A stretch of 64,000 nt of DNA from Misgurnus anguillicaudatus (taxonomy: Eukaryota > Chordata > Actinopteri > Cypriniformes > Cobitidae). The notes under the pieces are model-generated. The model ran no database searches. It was not told where the DNA came from and was given only the letters and a program-made list of their open reading frames with translations. The stretch lies in assembly GCF_027580225.2 (NCBI RefSeq), contig NC_073354.2:7416001-7480000 (forward strand), written 5' to 3'. Within the stretch, counting starts at the first letter, position 1; every line of letters starts with the position of its first letter. The position numbers and the translations under genes are program-made. Below are positions 37,430-51,200 of this stretch, in pieces.

Positions 37430-38994
37430 GGTCGTGGCCACTTGAGTGACGGGTGAACTAAAACTGCTGTTACAAGAGCAGAGCTACGTGGTTTCAACAA
37501 CCAGCCACCTTATGTAAGGCCTTGCTTCATCCACGTCCTACCTCTTTTACCCATACGGTTATCCGCGGCCAAAATGGCGACGGCAAGGTGACATCACGAA
37601 CACTACGTCCATATATTTAAGTCTATGGCTCACTTACAAGTTTTCTTTCTTACCTGCACATACAGTAGCCTATTACATTTTTTATGGTCTTAAGTTTTAA
37701 ATGGCCTATATTATCCAAAATTCACTTTTACAAGCTGTTTGGACATAAATGTGTGTTGGCAGTGTGTGAACACAACAACCTTACAATAAAAAACAATCCA
37801 TCTACTTCTTTAATCCCCATTAAACCAAAGCTTTCTCATTGGACATGCTGTTTTGACTCTCTTGTTAATGTGACATCACACAAACAAAGCCCGTCCCACA
37901 ACCACTGACTGACTGGGTAATATATCCAAAAGCTTTTCTAAATGTGTTTGTTAGTATGTGTTAGCGCTAATGCTGCTAAAGATACATTTGTCTCAGACTT
38001 TATCTCTATTTTTAACTGAAAGCACTCACTGTCTGTTGATAAGGGAGTGAGGAGCTGTAGCTCATTTGCATAAAAAAAACAGACATGACAACAGTGCGTT
38101 TTGCTCCTACCCAAATAGGGTCATTTTGGACATGTTATAATAAATGATCTGTGAGGTATTTTGAGCTGAAACTTTACAGACACAATCTAGGCACACCTGA
38201 GACTTATATAACATCTTGTAAAAATTGGCATAATATTGGCCCTTTAAAAAAGTCAGGCAAACATGGTGTGGTGTTATACAGTATGTATATGGAGTAATTT
38301 GTACTATTTATGGTTTTAGCATTACTGTAAAATAATCACGATTAAATTTCTTATGCAATATATCAAAGTGAATTTTTACACTATAAAAAAGAATATTAAT
38401 CAGTTTTTTCCAGTTATTTGCGTAATAAAGTGTAATATTTTTGGACATCAAACTGCAGGTATCCTATGGGCATAGTGTGGATGAACCACAACAATAAAAC
38501 AAACTGTTATTAGAATATGTAAACATTTATAAAAACAAAGGCTCATTTTTGATGCTTCAGATTACTGTATTAGACTGTATTAGAATTTTAAGTTGCTGTG
38601 GTCACATGTTTGTTAAAATACTGATCCACCAAAAAAACATCCTTTAATTTAAACACTGAACAGTACTGTTTACCTTTTAGGCACATTAGAGCACACAACA
38701 TTTCCAAAGATAAACACATGAACTTTTATTTCACATAATATGTTGCAGAAGATGACCAATCAACAAAATGTAATACTCTAAAGGCAGCAAAGAACAATGC
38801 AAAGTAACGAAAGAAGCCTAGCGTATGTACAGTTTATTTAATACAAATAAAAAACTGAAATCTTTTATGTCATTGAAACAGTTTTGTTAGAAATAACGGG
38901 GTTGTCCAGCAGCGTATTATCACACAAGGCCCTGATTGGCTCCTAGTGTTTGTATGAGTCATGTGATGGTGAAGCGTAGCAGAGCGGACAAAGC
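37430..38994. other. non-coding region 3' of SENP6
   Basis: Probably holds the SENP6 3' UTR (just below 38995) and further TE debris. A right-hand TTAA-type terminus (ATAATATTGGCCCTTTAA) ends near 38247. No gene was recognised. Confidence 0.4.
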
Positions 38995-39210
38995 TCAGGA
39001 GCTGATTGGAGGGATTAGATCAGCTAACTCTAAGGTGTCCTCACTGGGACTGGGACATCCGTCCGTCTGTCCGGCGCTCTCGACGTTCATCTGCTGCTCA
39101 CTCTGAATCTTCAGGATTAAATCCTTGATCTCATCGCGTTTGGTTTTCATTCTTTGCTGGGGAAACCAGTCCATTAAATTCATCGGAAGGTGAAAGCTTG
39201 GAAGAGGATT
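38995..39210 (-). CDS. senp6: SENP6 exon 21: C-terminus and stop
   Basis: 216 bp with stop TGA at 38995-38997. It reads [19 protein letters not shown] then [15 protein letters not shown], the SENP6 C-terminal helix region, and a short unconserved tail. Confidence 0.9.
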   Translation of the reverse strand, partial: NPLPSFHLPMNLMDWFPQQRMKTKRDEIKDLILKIQSEQQMNVESAGQTDGCPSPSEDTLELADLIPPISS

Positions 39211-42200
39211 CTGAAGAAACATAAGCATTAATGGTTAATGTCAGAGTTTTTGTGGCACACTCTCACATGAAAGTTTTTTAAACAGAAATGCATCTTTTTT
39301 ATTTTTTACATGTTTTGTCAATCATGTTTTAACACGGGATCTGGAAAGGTAATGCAAACTAATCACTGGAAAAGAGAGTAAAGATCACTGATTTTATTTA
39401 ATAATCACCCAGAGATTAGGTATTTTAATTAATTTCGTCCCTGACCCAACCCGTTTGACAAAGACCATGACCCAAAATGCATTAAATCGCATTAATTTTT
39501 AATATCCGTCACATCATCCTTGTTTGCTGTTCTGTGTTAAGTTTTTTATTATTACAGAAGAATCAGACTGGTAATGGAAAAGTACCGGTACATATATTTA
39601 ATTTCAGTACAATACTATGTTTTTGCTCATTTTGATAATTGCTGTTCCAACACACCACTGGCATCGAGTCAGCCCGAGTCCCCTTACCTCAAAGAAGCTC
39701 TCTACATACTGCAGCACATAAACTCCACAGTCACTGAAGTTGTCCTGCTGGGGCACACGAGGACTTGAACCCTTCATCACATCTTTCCCAAAACTCCTCT
39801 TAGAGCCTTTTCTGACCTCCCACTCCACCTCCAGATACCTGCACACAGTCACAAAATGTGTTAGCAAACTGCTGAAACAACAGAGCCTAACACAAAGTCG
39901 AACATTTCACAAAAAAAAAAAAAAAATGATGTCAAATGCAAAATCTTGGTCCTAAGGCAAAACCAAAACCACATGCAGCTTTTTTACTGAGCTGTAGTGT
40001 CACAGAAACCCAGTAAATGGCTCACTTATAGCCATCTCCATATTCAACTTGGATAAAAAGGCAGTCAAATTCACACTAGTCTTTGAGTGTGTGAATATCT
40101 TTGGACGTTGCTGTAAATATGGACAGGGAGTGCTTTGTTCATCTTTGCTTTTCAGTAGAGAGAAAGGTTAAAGGGAGATTTCACTTTTTTAAAAATATAC
40201 TAATTTTCCAGCTTCCCTAGAGTTAAACATTTGATTTTTACCATTTTGGAATCCATTCAGCTGATATCCGAGTCTGGCGTTACCACTTTTAGCATAGCTT
40301 AGCATAATCCATTGAATCTTATTAGACCATTAGCATCACGCTAAAAAATAACCAAAGAGTTTCGATATTTTTCCTATTTAAAACTTGACTCTTCTGTAGT
40401 TACATCGTGCACTGATATTATGATATATGATATGATATTTAGTGATATTATGCACTGCCCGAAAATAGTATTTTACCACTTTTTGAGTGGGGGGGTCTCG
40501 AAGCGACACCAGGGGGGGCGTGCGAGACCCTGGGGAAAAATACTTTTTCAGGAAGTGATTTTTTTGCACTGTCACTTGAAGACATTACACCCCAATCACG
40601 CTGATAAGCCGCTTGAGTTTTTATTATTATTTATTGATTATATTTAATTTAATTTTTCAGTATCAAATGGTCAAAAAATATTATACTTTAAATAAGGATT
40701 GATTTTTTTTCAGGCAAATTGATGCATTTGAAGTCTTTTCTGTTACAGACTAAAAAACAATGTTAATAAAGTTATTCTTTGTTGTAAGTTGATCGATATT
40801 TTTTTTTTGTGTTTTCTTTAATGTTGCAGATGTGTCATTTTATAAATAAATTATACTATTTACAGTCACGGCGGAGAGTTGGGGGGCGCAAAATGTTTAC
40901 GTCTTCCTGGGGGGGGGCGTGACAGAAAATAATTGAGAAGCACTGAGGTAGGGTGACCATACGTGCCATTCTTTCCGGACGCGTCCTGGCCAGGATTTCG
41001 GGTTCGCCTTCCGGAAGTCGTAATTTTCGACCGCATACGTCATAGATGTTTATTATTATTATTACAGAAAAGCAACCATTACATTTTAAGGTAAGAATGA
41101 AACTACGATTGTATGTCTCATGTTTTTAACTGAATGGCGTATGCTGTCAACAAATACGACTTCCGGAAGACGCACCGAAATCCTGGCCAGGACGCGTCCG
41201 GGAAGAATGTCACGTATGGTCACCCTAATTCAGGGGGTGTGGCCTTAATGGCCCTTCAATAAGCATTGTGCTGTGTGCCTGAGGAACGTGCAGGGTAGAA
41301 ATTCAACTAAAATTGCATTAAATCATGTTATTTTAAACAAAATTATGATGCAAGATTTTTTTAAACTACATTTAAGTTCCCTGATATAGGCAACTCTGCA
41401 GTTTTTTCACATTCCCAGTTTATTCCCACTAATTCCCATATATTCCCTTTAATTCCCATTGAAGATTCCCAGCCTTGAAAATTCCTGGAATTTTGCAATC
41501 CTAGTCAGGCAACACTGTTGCAGCTAGCTTATTAACTCATTCCCCGCCATTGACGAGTTATCTCGTCAATTATGAGTTAATATTTAACTAATTAATATGC
41601 TTTTCTGAACGAATTTCAAAGTGAAAGTGTAATACCGCTTTTATCCACTGGATGGCCAAAACCGAATTTATCAAAAACGGAAGTTAAAAAGAAGTAATGA
41701 CTGATTTTAAATGCCTTTATGTTTGATAGTCATTCTGAGTCTGATATCGAACATAAATTCCTTTACAAAAACACAATTTTTTAAGCTTTTTCCTCAAAAT
41801 GTTGTATTTTTGAAGAGAAATATCCATATTTCAGTGGTTAAATTAAGTGGAAAAAGTAAATATACAATGAAACGTTTTTTCCCCATTTTGTTTGTTTGTT
41901 TATTCTTTGTTTGAAAGCAAAGGGTGTGTTCTTTAATTTGATATAATTTGTGTGTTTATATATTTATAGAAGATAATTTTTCCTGCAAGGAAAAAATCAC
42001 AAAAATGCAGGTGGGCAACTTTTCTCAAAAAGGCTGGCGGTGAATGAGTTAAAAACAAAGTACTGTGCCCAATAAATAACACCATGTAAACCCATTATAA
42101 AGAATTTATTTGTAGTGCTGTTGTGTCAAAGTAGTCACTTACTCGCGTAATGTTTTCACAACAGTCGACCTGGTCGGCCCACGCAGGGAATCCATGATTA

Positions 42201-45200
42201 AAATGCAAGGCCTGAGGATTAACAACATAACAATCAGTATACAATCATAACAACAAAACCGTTTGCGGACCCATTTACTTTTTATGGTACTCTTTTTCCT
42301 ACTATGGACGTGAATGGAGTCCACGAACGGTTTGGTTGCAGGCGTTTCTCAGAATATCTTCCTTTGTGTTCATCAGAACAAAAAAATGTATACAGGTTTA
42401 AAACAACATTGGAGTGGGTAAAAGTAGACAGAATTAATATTTTTGGGTGAACTATCCCTTTAAACATCCATCAAAGAGTCCAAAGACCTCTGCCCCTGAG
42501 ATTCATTAAATGCACTTTAAGGATACACGTAAACACTGTTTTAGGATGTACAGCGAGAAATTGCTCTTACTGTTTACAAATGGTGGGATTAGACGTCCAT
42601 TCCACTCTCTCTGAGTTCTTACAGTCATCGACTAAAGTGCCGTCTTCACTACAGTCATCCTAAAACACACAGATAACAAAATCATACAAACAAACCCCTA
42701 ACCCCCTAAATCCCAAAGGTTTTAAAAACCTTCTGCTGGTGACATTAGCATAGACACAAACGATTGCGATTTACCGGACATGAGCTCTGGTCATCAGAGA
42801 AGCAAGTATCATCTGTCCCGTAAGATGTTATTATTCTCTGTAAACCATCTGAAATCAAGAGAAGAGTCAAATCAAACCCACAGTCCAGACATGGTCCAGC
42901 TTTGATCTGCACACGTTCACGTCACCTGTCCTCACCTGGGTGTTGCTGTGTACCCTCATCAGTCCCTTCACAAGTGCACGCCGACACAGTTGTGGCCTGG
43001 ACCGTCTCCTGCGACTCCTCTGAAGCACTTTCTGTAGGAGAGACAGTGGAGACGGTCGAGCTCTTGGCAGGAGTCGGAGGCCGGTACAGCAAGTTTGGCT
43101 CAATATGAACGCCGTCAAGACCAGGAAAGCAGATGATGGCGAGATACCAGTGTGCACTGGACACAGACAAAGAGTTCAGTTAAGATGTCACTTTTATAAG
43201 AATATGCATCAAAGAGCTTTGTAGATTAAAGTATAAGGAACTAACGACTCATTGATGGGCACAAAGATGAAGTCTTTCTGAAAGAGATCCACATGGCGTG
43301 TCCATGTCTTTACTCTGTTGTGTTTTCTCTTCTGTATCCTGAAACACATGAATGAATGTCGATCTCAGCCCTGGACGCCTCACAGAATCAAGACTAACAA
43401 AAGAGTTTGCAAGTGACATTAAACTGTGCAGGTGTTGTTGCGAGCTCACGGTAGGTTGGACGTGTCGGGTGCACTTCTCCTCTCTCTCTGATTGAGTCTC
43501 TTATAGAAGAAGGAGCTGAACACGTGACTGCGGGCGGCATCTTCCTTTTTTAACTTCTCCAGAAACAGATATCTGGTAGCACACGAAAAAGACACATTTT
43601 ATTATACATGAACACATAAACAATACTTAAAGGTGCCAAAGAATGCATTGAAATAATACATTAAATTGTTCTCAGATATCTAAATATCAGGCATGTGACT
43701 TTATTAAGTGCAAATAATAATGTTGAGCTCTGCTCTCATTGGCTGTTTAACAAAGCAGCTCATTTCAGTAGCTCTGTGTGCGTGTAAACAGAAATGATGT
43801 TTGAGCCTGTATCAGACAAAGATACAGATTTTGAGGAATAATCAATTTTTTGGAGATTGTTAAATCGTTTCTGAGTGATAAGTTTGTGTGTTTTTTTCAG
43901 TATGGACCTGCAAAACGAAATTGTAACGTCAATAGTAGAACTTAAAGGTGCAGTGTGTAATTTTTAGAAGGATCTCTTGACAGAAACGCAAAATAATATA
44001 CAAAACTATATTATCAGGTGTTTATAAAGACCTTTTTATGATGATCGTTATGTTTTTATTACCTTAGAATGAGATGTTTTTAACTACATACACAGAGGGT
44101 CCCCTTACGTGGAAGTCGCCATTTTGTGCCGCCATGTTTTTACAGACGCCCTTAATAGACAAACTTTTTTTTACTAATTTGTCTCCGACGATAACATGTT
44201 TTTCGGTGGCGGCAACCGTAGCTTCTCTATGCGTTTCAAAAGCGTGGGGTGAGCAGTGGACTGAGCCGTTGGTTGCAATTTGCAACCTCACCACTAGATG
44301 CTACTAAAATTTACACACTGCACCTTTAAGCCTAAATGCTAGCATATAGCATTAACTAGCATATAGCGCTAACTCAGTCACAACTTTGTTTTTAGCATTG
44401 TACTTAATTTAATGTGTAATTTAATGTTGGGGTGTACATCACTATAGTGATAAAGATAGAAGGAACAATATCGTCGGGATCACTTGTTAGGCAATATACA
44501 TTTTCGACTGGTGAACGATAAACCAATGACAGCTAAACAAATCTACTTGAATCTAAAGTGCACTTGCATTTGAAATGACAGGCACGGTGGAGAAGCTCAT
44601 TGCTGAAGTCCATTACATAAAATTCAATGCTGTTGCAGTGAAATTGACTTCATAATGTTTTTATTCTACTACAGACTATTACACCAAAAGGTAAAAAATT
44701 AGATTACACAAACTACATTCAGTGCAAAACGCAGTGTGTGGAGGACACCTGCTGGTTATAGCCGCTATAAATGCAACAAAGAACAGCATATTTATACATT
44801 TAATGACACGTGAACAATTACAAGTAGGGCTGTGACGGATCACAAAACTCACGGTTCGGATCACATTACGTTTTTTTAAACACGAATTGTATCACATTTT
44901 AGCCTGGTAATACCATCCTCTGCTTTTTGCTTCGCTTCATAGACAGAGTCTGGCTGGGCATAATCGACAATCGTTTTCCTTCTCGTAGGAGGGGCTTGTC
45001 TGAAGTTTAATATCATTGGTCTAAACGTAAGCAAATCACATAACGTTTGTGATTAATCCGCAAATTGCGTGCAAACTGAACCATGGGTCGTGATCCATAC
45101 GGATCACGGATCAACTGCAATCCGTCACAGCACTAATTACAAGCATTTTTATTAAAGGAAATATGCAATATTAGTAAAATGTCATTCAAAATAAATGATT

Positions 45201-48200
45201 TCCGCGAGTACTGTGCCTCGTGAGCGAAATACAAAGTTATCGTGTAGACACCAACATTGTTATCGTTAAAGTTATCGTTATAATGTGAACAGAAATAAGA
45301 GACTGACTTTAAATAGAAGTCAATGATGACATCGTTGAGAAACTCTCCATCGTTCAGACAGTGAAGATCCTCATTGGTTACAGAGATTCCTCCTTTAGCA
45401 GGAGGAGGGGGGTAAACCATCAACCTAGAGAGAAATACAATGTTAATAAGCGTTCATGTGTGGATAGTAAGACAATTTCAGTTGTTTTAGATGGGGGCGG
45501 TTTCCCGGTCAGGGCTTATCCTAGTCCCAGACTAAAATCCATGTTTGAGCTGCCTTCATTTAAAAACATCTTGCATATCTTAACATATATCAGTGCCATT
45601 GTTTTTTCTCAAGATTCACACCAGTATTGTTTTTTGTAAGGTATGTTTGAAAAAACTACTTGAATGTCCTAATATAACTAAGGCCTAGTCCTGGATTAAT
45701 CTAAACCTTGTCTGGGAAACTGCCTTATGGTGTTTGCACAATGTGTTCAAAGCTAATCAAAATGACTAGTCCTGGATACCGAAATTCTGATACATGTATG
45801 TTCGATTGGATTTCGAATGGTTTCAGTTCAATACAATATAATTTCATCAACAACATTTAATTTAAATATACATACATATACACATTGAAAATCCTTGCTA
45901 TGATTTAAGATTTAAATCCCACGTGTTGAAAGACAAACTGTATATTGCTGGTTGAGGTCTTACTTGATAACTGGACCAGTAAACGTAGGCTGAAGATCTG
46001 ACATGTCATCATCATCGTCCTCTTCACAGAAAGCCTGGAGTCGAGTAGACATACGTGTTTGGACGCTCGCCGCTGGTGATGTGACCGGGGCTGTCGTGGC
46101 TGTGGTTGCTACGGTAACTGTCACTACTGGGAGGGATACGGAAGCTGATACTGTTGAAGATGATGATCTTGCTGATGCTACAGTATTAACTTTGTCCTCT
46201 TTTGCCTAAGACAGACAAATGTTGGCACATTAAATAAAATAATAAGTACGTTGAGTTTATTATGCTTGTGTACATTGCAACATTCTGCAAATAAACAACT
46301 ACACATAGCTATTAGTGTAATGTTATATGTGTGCATGTGTGTCAAACTAAAAGAAACAATAAAATATAAAATACAGAGTTGTGATTAGATTATATGAAAT
46401 GACACTCAGAACTAAAACTTCAATTAATTTAAATGTGCACCATACAGTGATGACTTTTTTGGTGTGAGAAAATACATTCACCTGTCTGTCAAATAAAATA
46501 ATTCTCACGAGTGACAGTAACATATCACCTTTTCTTTCTCTATGGAGGCGTTATTGTACTCAACAAGTCGAACATTGGCCTCATCAAAGGTTATCTTAGT
46601 TGGAAAACGTTCCAGTTTGTTTTTTCGTCCAATCTCATCCAGGATGTCCTCCAGAAACACCTGATCTTTCATCATGAGCCCGTTCTCAAATATCAACACA
46701 ATATACTTCTCATCACCTGTAGAAGGACAACAGGACAGAAAGAAAAAACTCTCAAAGATTTCCAAAAAACTTTTCAAGAAAAGATGGTTGGCATGTTGTT
46801 GTGCTACTCACTGTTGCCTTTGCAGTCGTACCACTCCCCTCCTCTGTCCTGGCTCATCTTCAGCTGATCTCGTAATCGCTGACACTCCTCCTCTGTGGTC
46901 TGCAGGAAGAGAACCGGTAGCTTCTTCACGTTACACCATTCACACATGGTCAGCTCCGATGACCTCAGACGAACACGCTCGATCACATCCACCTCACGAC
47001 CTGTGAACACAGTGACAGTCACTTTACACAATGACTTTTAAATTGACAATGCTGACACCAAATATCAACTTTCAGCATCTTACCTTCTGTATCAAGCTCT
47101 ATGTGCTCCACTGAAAACTACAATGCAAAAATACAACAATCAGAAAATGGTAGATGGGTAGATTTTTTTACAAAGCATATAAGATATGATCCTATAAACA
47201 ATTCTATAAATAAGTGTCATCCAGGGGTTCGTTCACACTTTAACCATAACGTTAACTACAGTGACGACCCCCTTTTCAAAATGTACATTTTGGAAAAATG
47301 CTTTTTGAAGACCAACTTTGTCTTTTGTAAAGAAAAGGCTTTAATTAAAAAAAAAAAAAAAAACATTTCATAAGTCAAAGGGGACCAGTTTGGTTCCCCA
47401 CATACTTCAGTCCTTCCAGAGGTTTTTTGTGATTCTTGTGGGCAAAAATTCTTCATCTTACAGCATGTTTTCTTAAAAAATGGCGATGGAAAATGCGGGA
47501 TATTTATGCAATTTTATGCAATGAAACTGCGGGCACTTGCAAAAATGGCGGGAACTTGAAAAAACGGCGTGAACTGGCAAAAACGGCGGGAACTTGCAAA
47601 AACGGCGGGAACTTGCAAAAACTGTTTTCAGCTTTTGCAGCCTTCAATGATGTTCACGTCACATAATCACGTCACTTCATAAAGAGATATATGCTAAGAT
47701 ATATGTGATTTTTGCTACGAAAATGCGGGGATTATGAAATCATGCATGCAAGCCCTGCATATTCAGGGCATGGAAATCTGCAACTTGTGCTGCGAAAGTG
47801 CTCTGTATTTGAAAAAATGCTTATCCCGCATAAATATGCAGACTTTGGCTGATTATGCGTTAAATCATGCGATCGCATAATCACGTTTTTCTGGAGGGGC
47901 TGATACTTTAATACTTTTCATATGGCATACAGTACCACATATAACCTGCAGTCCATTTAATAACAATTATCCTAGGCTGTCCAACTCATTGTGAAACAAA
48001 ACACGGCTATTTATATTTTACTAATATTTCAACAGAATGACTGTAATTTATCAGGTTGCTTCAGTACAGGTTAATAGAGGTCTACACGGAAGACCCGAGA
48101 CCCGAAGACCCGGGACCCGACCCGGGACCCGTACGGGTTCGGGTCTATATTTTAAATGATCAGCCGGGTCCGGGTCGGGTCTCAATCTATTACTTCGGGT

Positions 48201-51200
48201 CCGGGTCTGTTTAACATTGTGGGTAATACCCGAGGTCGATCGGACTCGGAGAACACACACTCACATTTAAATAAAATATTTCTCCAGCAACAAAAACTTA
48301 GATGAACTGTCGCATACATTTTTTCTATGACGCTAAAGTTGCGTTAAAAAGTTTATATTTGGTTGCTCCAACCAGGCAGCTAACGCGCATGCGCTCTTGT
48401 AATGTTTTATCTGGCTACCAGTCAGGAGCTTCTGCAGTGAGACGCAATGACTTTACCTTTGACAATTGGCTATTTTATTTAGAAGGCGGGACCTATTCCG
48501 CCGTACCGCGCATTTTGCACTGACGTGACTTCTCTAATTTTTATAATAATATTATAAATTGAACGTCTTGCTGTTATATCTACAGTTTTCGCGACTCTGC
48601 TCAAAGAGCACAGAGATGATAGCAAAGTAAAGCTAACGAAAGCAGCTATGACACTGAACGAGCAATCGTTATTATCCAAATGGGCAAACATTATTAAGCA
48701 AGTTGACCCGATACACAACAAAGTGGACCTTTAAAGCTGGAATAAGCATTAAACATTTCAATCGTCAAGAGAGGAATAACATGGATGGAACTTTCTTGGA
48801 AATAAGGATTGTGCATCACACACAGTCAGGTACAAGGAGGGAGAAGACTAACTTCTAACGTTATGGGTAAGACAAAAAGTTTAATTTTCTCATGTAAAGC
48901 TGCTTTGCAACAATTAACACTTGTGAAAAGCGCTATATAAATAAAATTGAATTGAATTGAAAATTTTTCGCTACTTGTTTATGGACTTATTAATAACATT
49001 TAGCTAAAGAATATTTGCCGGTCGGGTCTGTGTCTTCCCGCACGGGTTTGGGTCCAGCTTTTAAATAATAGACGGGTCCGCGTCGGATCCGGGTCCAGCT
49101 TTTAAATAATAGACGGGTCCGGGTCGGTTCCGGGTCCAGCTTTCAAAACAACAGACGGGTCCGGGTCGGTTCAGTGTAGCACATTTACGGGTCTGATCGG
49201 GTTCGGGTAGGAATTTTTGGACCCGTGTAGACCTCTACAGGTTAACTTGTTTATGTGTATCTGGTGCCAAATAAAGACAACATCCTTTATTGAGAAGCAT
49301 TTTCCTGAACATTTTTTTTTTGGACAATACGGTATTGGCATAGTCAGTGTAGTAGAATAAAAACATTGTGTAGTCAACAGCGCTTGGACGCCAAAGGTAA
49401 TTTTAGGTTATGTACCTCAGCCATGAGCATCTCCACAATGTCATTGTCCATTTAAAATATGTGGGCACTTCGAATAGATTTGATTGGTTGCTAGGGGTGT
49501 GACGAGACACTTAATCCACAAGACGAGACGAGACACGAGATTGGGTTCACGAGAACGAGACGATATTTTTACACTTTTTAAGAAATCCTCAATGATAAAA
49601 TAAATGAATAAGAAACTGACATCCTGTTATTTTTAAATGTTTTAACTAATCAAGGACTGGCCCTAACAATAATTTTGCTAACTGATAATAAAGTAATTTG
49701 TTATTTTTGGGAAATAAAAATAGACCCAAATGAGCAATAGCCTTTAAAATTACATAATAACGAAGATGCAATAATAATTGGTTCAAATAAAGTTTTAAAA
49801 CCAAGTTACATTAAACAACATTACATTTGTGGCCTATAAATAAAAAGCATTATGCATGTATTATAACAAATGCCTGCAGGGGGCGATAGAGGATTCGTCT
49901 CGTGGACGCTGTCTTCACTTTCACTTTAAACGGAGAGAAACGCTTATTTTTAGCCAAACAATGTTTAAATCCATTTGAATATTTAATATATGTCCATTTC
50001 TTTACACTAGAAATGATGCAGTCACTGTCATTTTGAGAACATGCAGACATTAAATCATGTAAACTCTGTGTAAGGGTTTAATCTGCTGAGACTTCACATC
50101 TGACACTGATCAACAGACAAACACAACGCGTCTCAGACTTCACACGAGTTCCCAAATGAACATTATTGGAAACCAAACAAAAAAGTAAACGCAGTAAAAG
50201 ACAAATGTAATGCATGCACTGTAAAAGGGTCAAACAGAAAGCTGCATCCTCCGGAGGTCGCATATCCAGGCTGCATACGTCATCAAGGTTTATTTCAGAT
50301 CATTAACTGAGCATTACATTCGCAAGTCGTCAGCATATTACAATAATTTGCGATTAACTAAATAATTAGTAAACTTTATAATTGTTAATAGTCTCTAATA
50401 AGACAGTCTTTATGAAGTAAATGCAGTTTAAAAATTCGACCTCCGAAGGATGCAGTCTTTTATTTGAGAAATGGGCAGCATTTCACCTCCACAAGAAATC
50501 TTGCGAGACACATTTAATCTCGAAGCACGAGATCTCGTCACACCCCTATTGGTTGCCAATGGTTAATAGTTAATCAGTGGGGGGGAATTGTTCAAAAACC
50601 GATTCCAATGAGATTGATCATCTTATCCTCATTATTTGCAGTTGTGGTGTGAACTTTGCTATTCTCTTTAATTTAGAAAGATTTTAAAACTAGTTTATAG
50701 TTTTCGTTATCATTCATAGTGCGAACAACCCTTTAAAGTAAAGAATAATTACATAAATACATACATACATATACTGCAAATACAAATACAAAGTGTTTGG
50801 TTGCGGTAATCTTACAACAACTGGTTTGGTGACCATCCTGCGCAACGTTCCAATCCTCACACTTCTGCAGTCCAGAATAATACTGTCAAACTTCTCCACC
50901 TGGCCCACCTTCCTCTTTTTAGACGGAGATGGATCTTCATACACCATCCCAAACTACCATGAGGAAAAACACACAACATTATTGAAACATAATACATTAC
51001 TACAGCATACCTTTCAAACTGATTTATCCATATGTAAGCAATAAGGTACGAGAGGCTGTGCTGTATCGTGAATAAGTAACGGCTGAAGGGCGTTGTTAGG
51101 CACGACGCGAAGCGGAGTGCCTGCAACCCCTTCGGCCGTTGCTTATTCACGATGCAGCGCTTGCCTCGAGTACCTTATTGCTTTTATAAAACGGTTACCA

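Noticed and set aside
42867..43157. Alternative minus-strand ORF over SENP6 exon 16
   Set aside because: Shadow of the exon in another frame; the true frame has the catalytic [10 protein letters not shown] block.
47436..47666. 76-codon plus-strand ORF (repeating NGGNL)
   Set aside because: Created by the 18-bp minisatellite in SENP6 intron 8.
49418..49455. Possible SENP6 exon (reads [11 protein letters not shown] before a GTAC donor)
   Set aside because: No in-frame acceptor: a TAA lies just upstream, and its phase does not fit exons 8 and 9, which join in frame without it when exon 9 starts at 47117.
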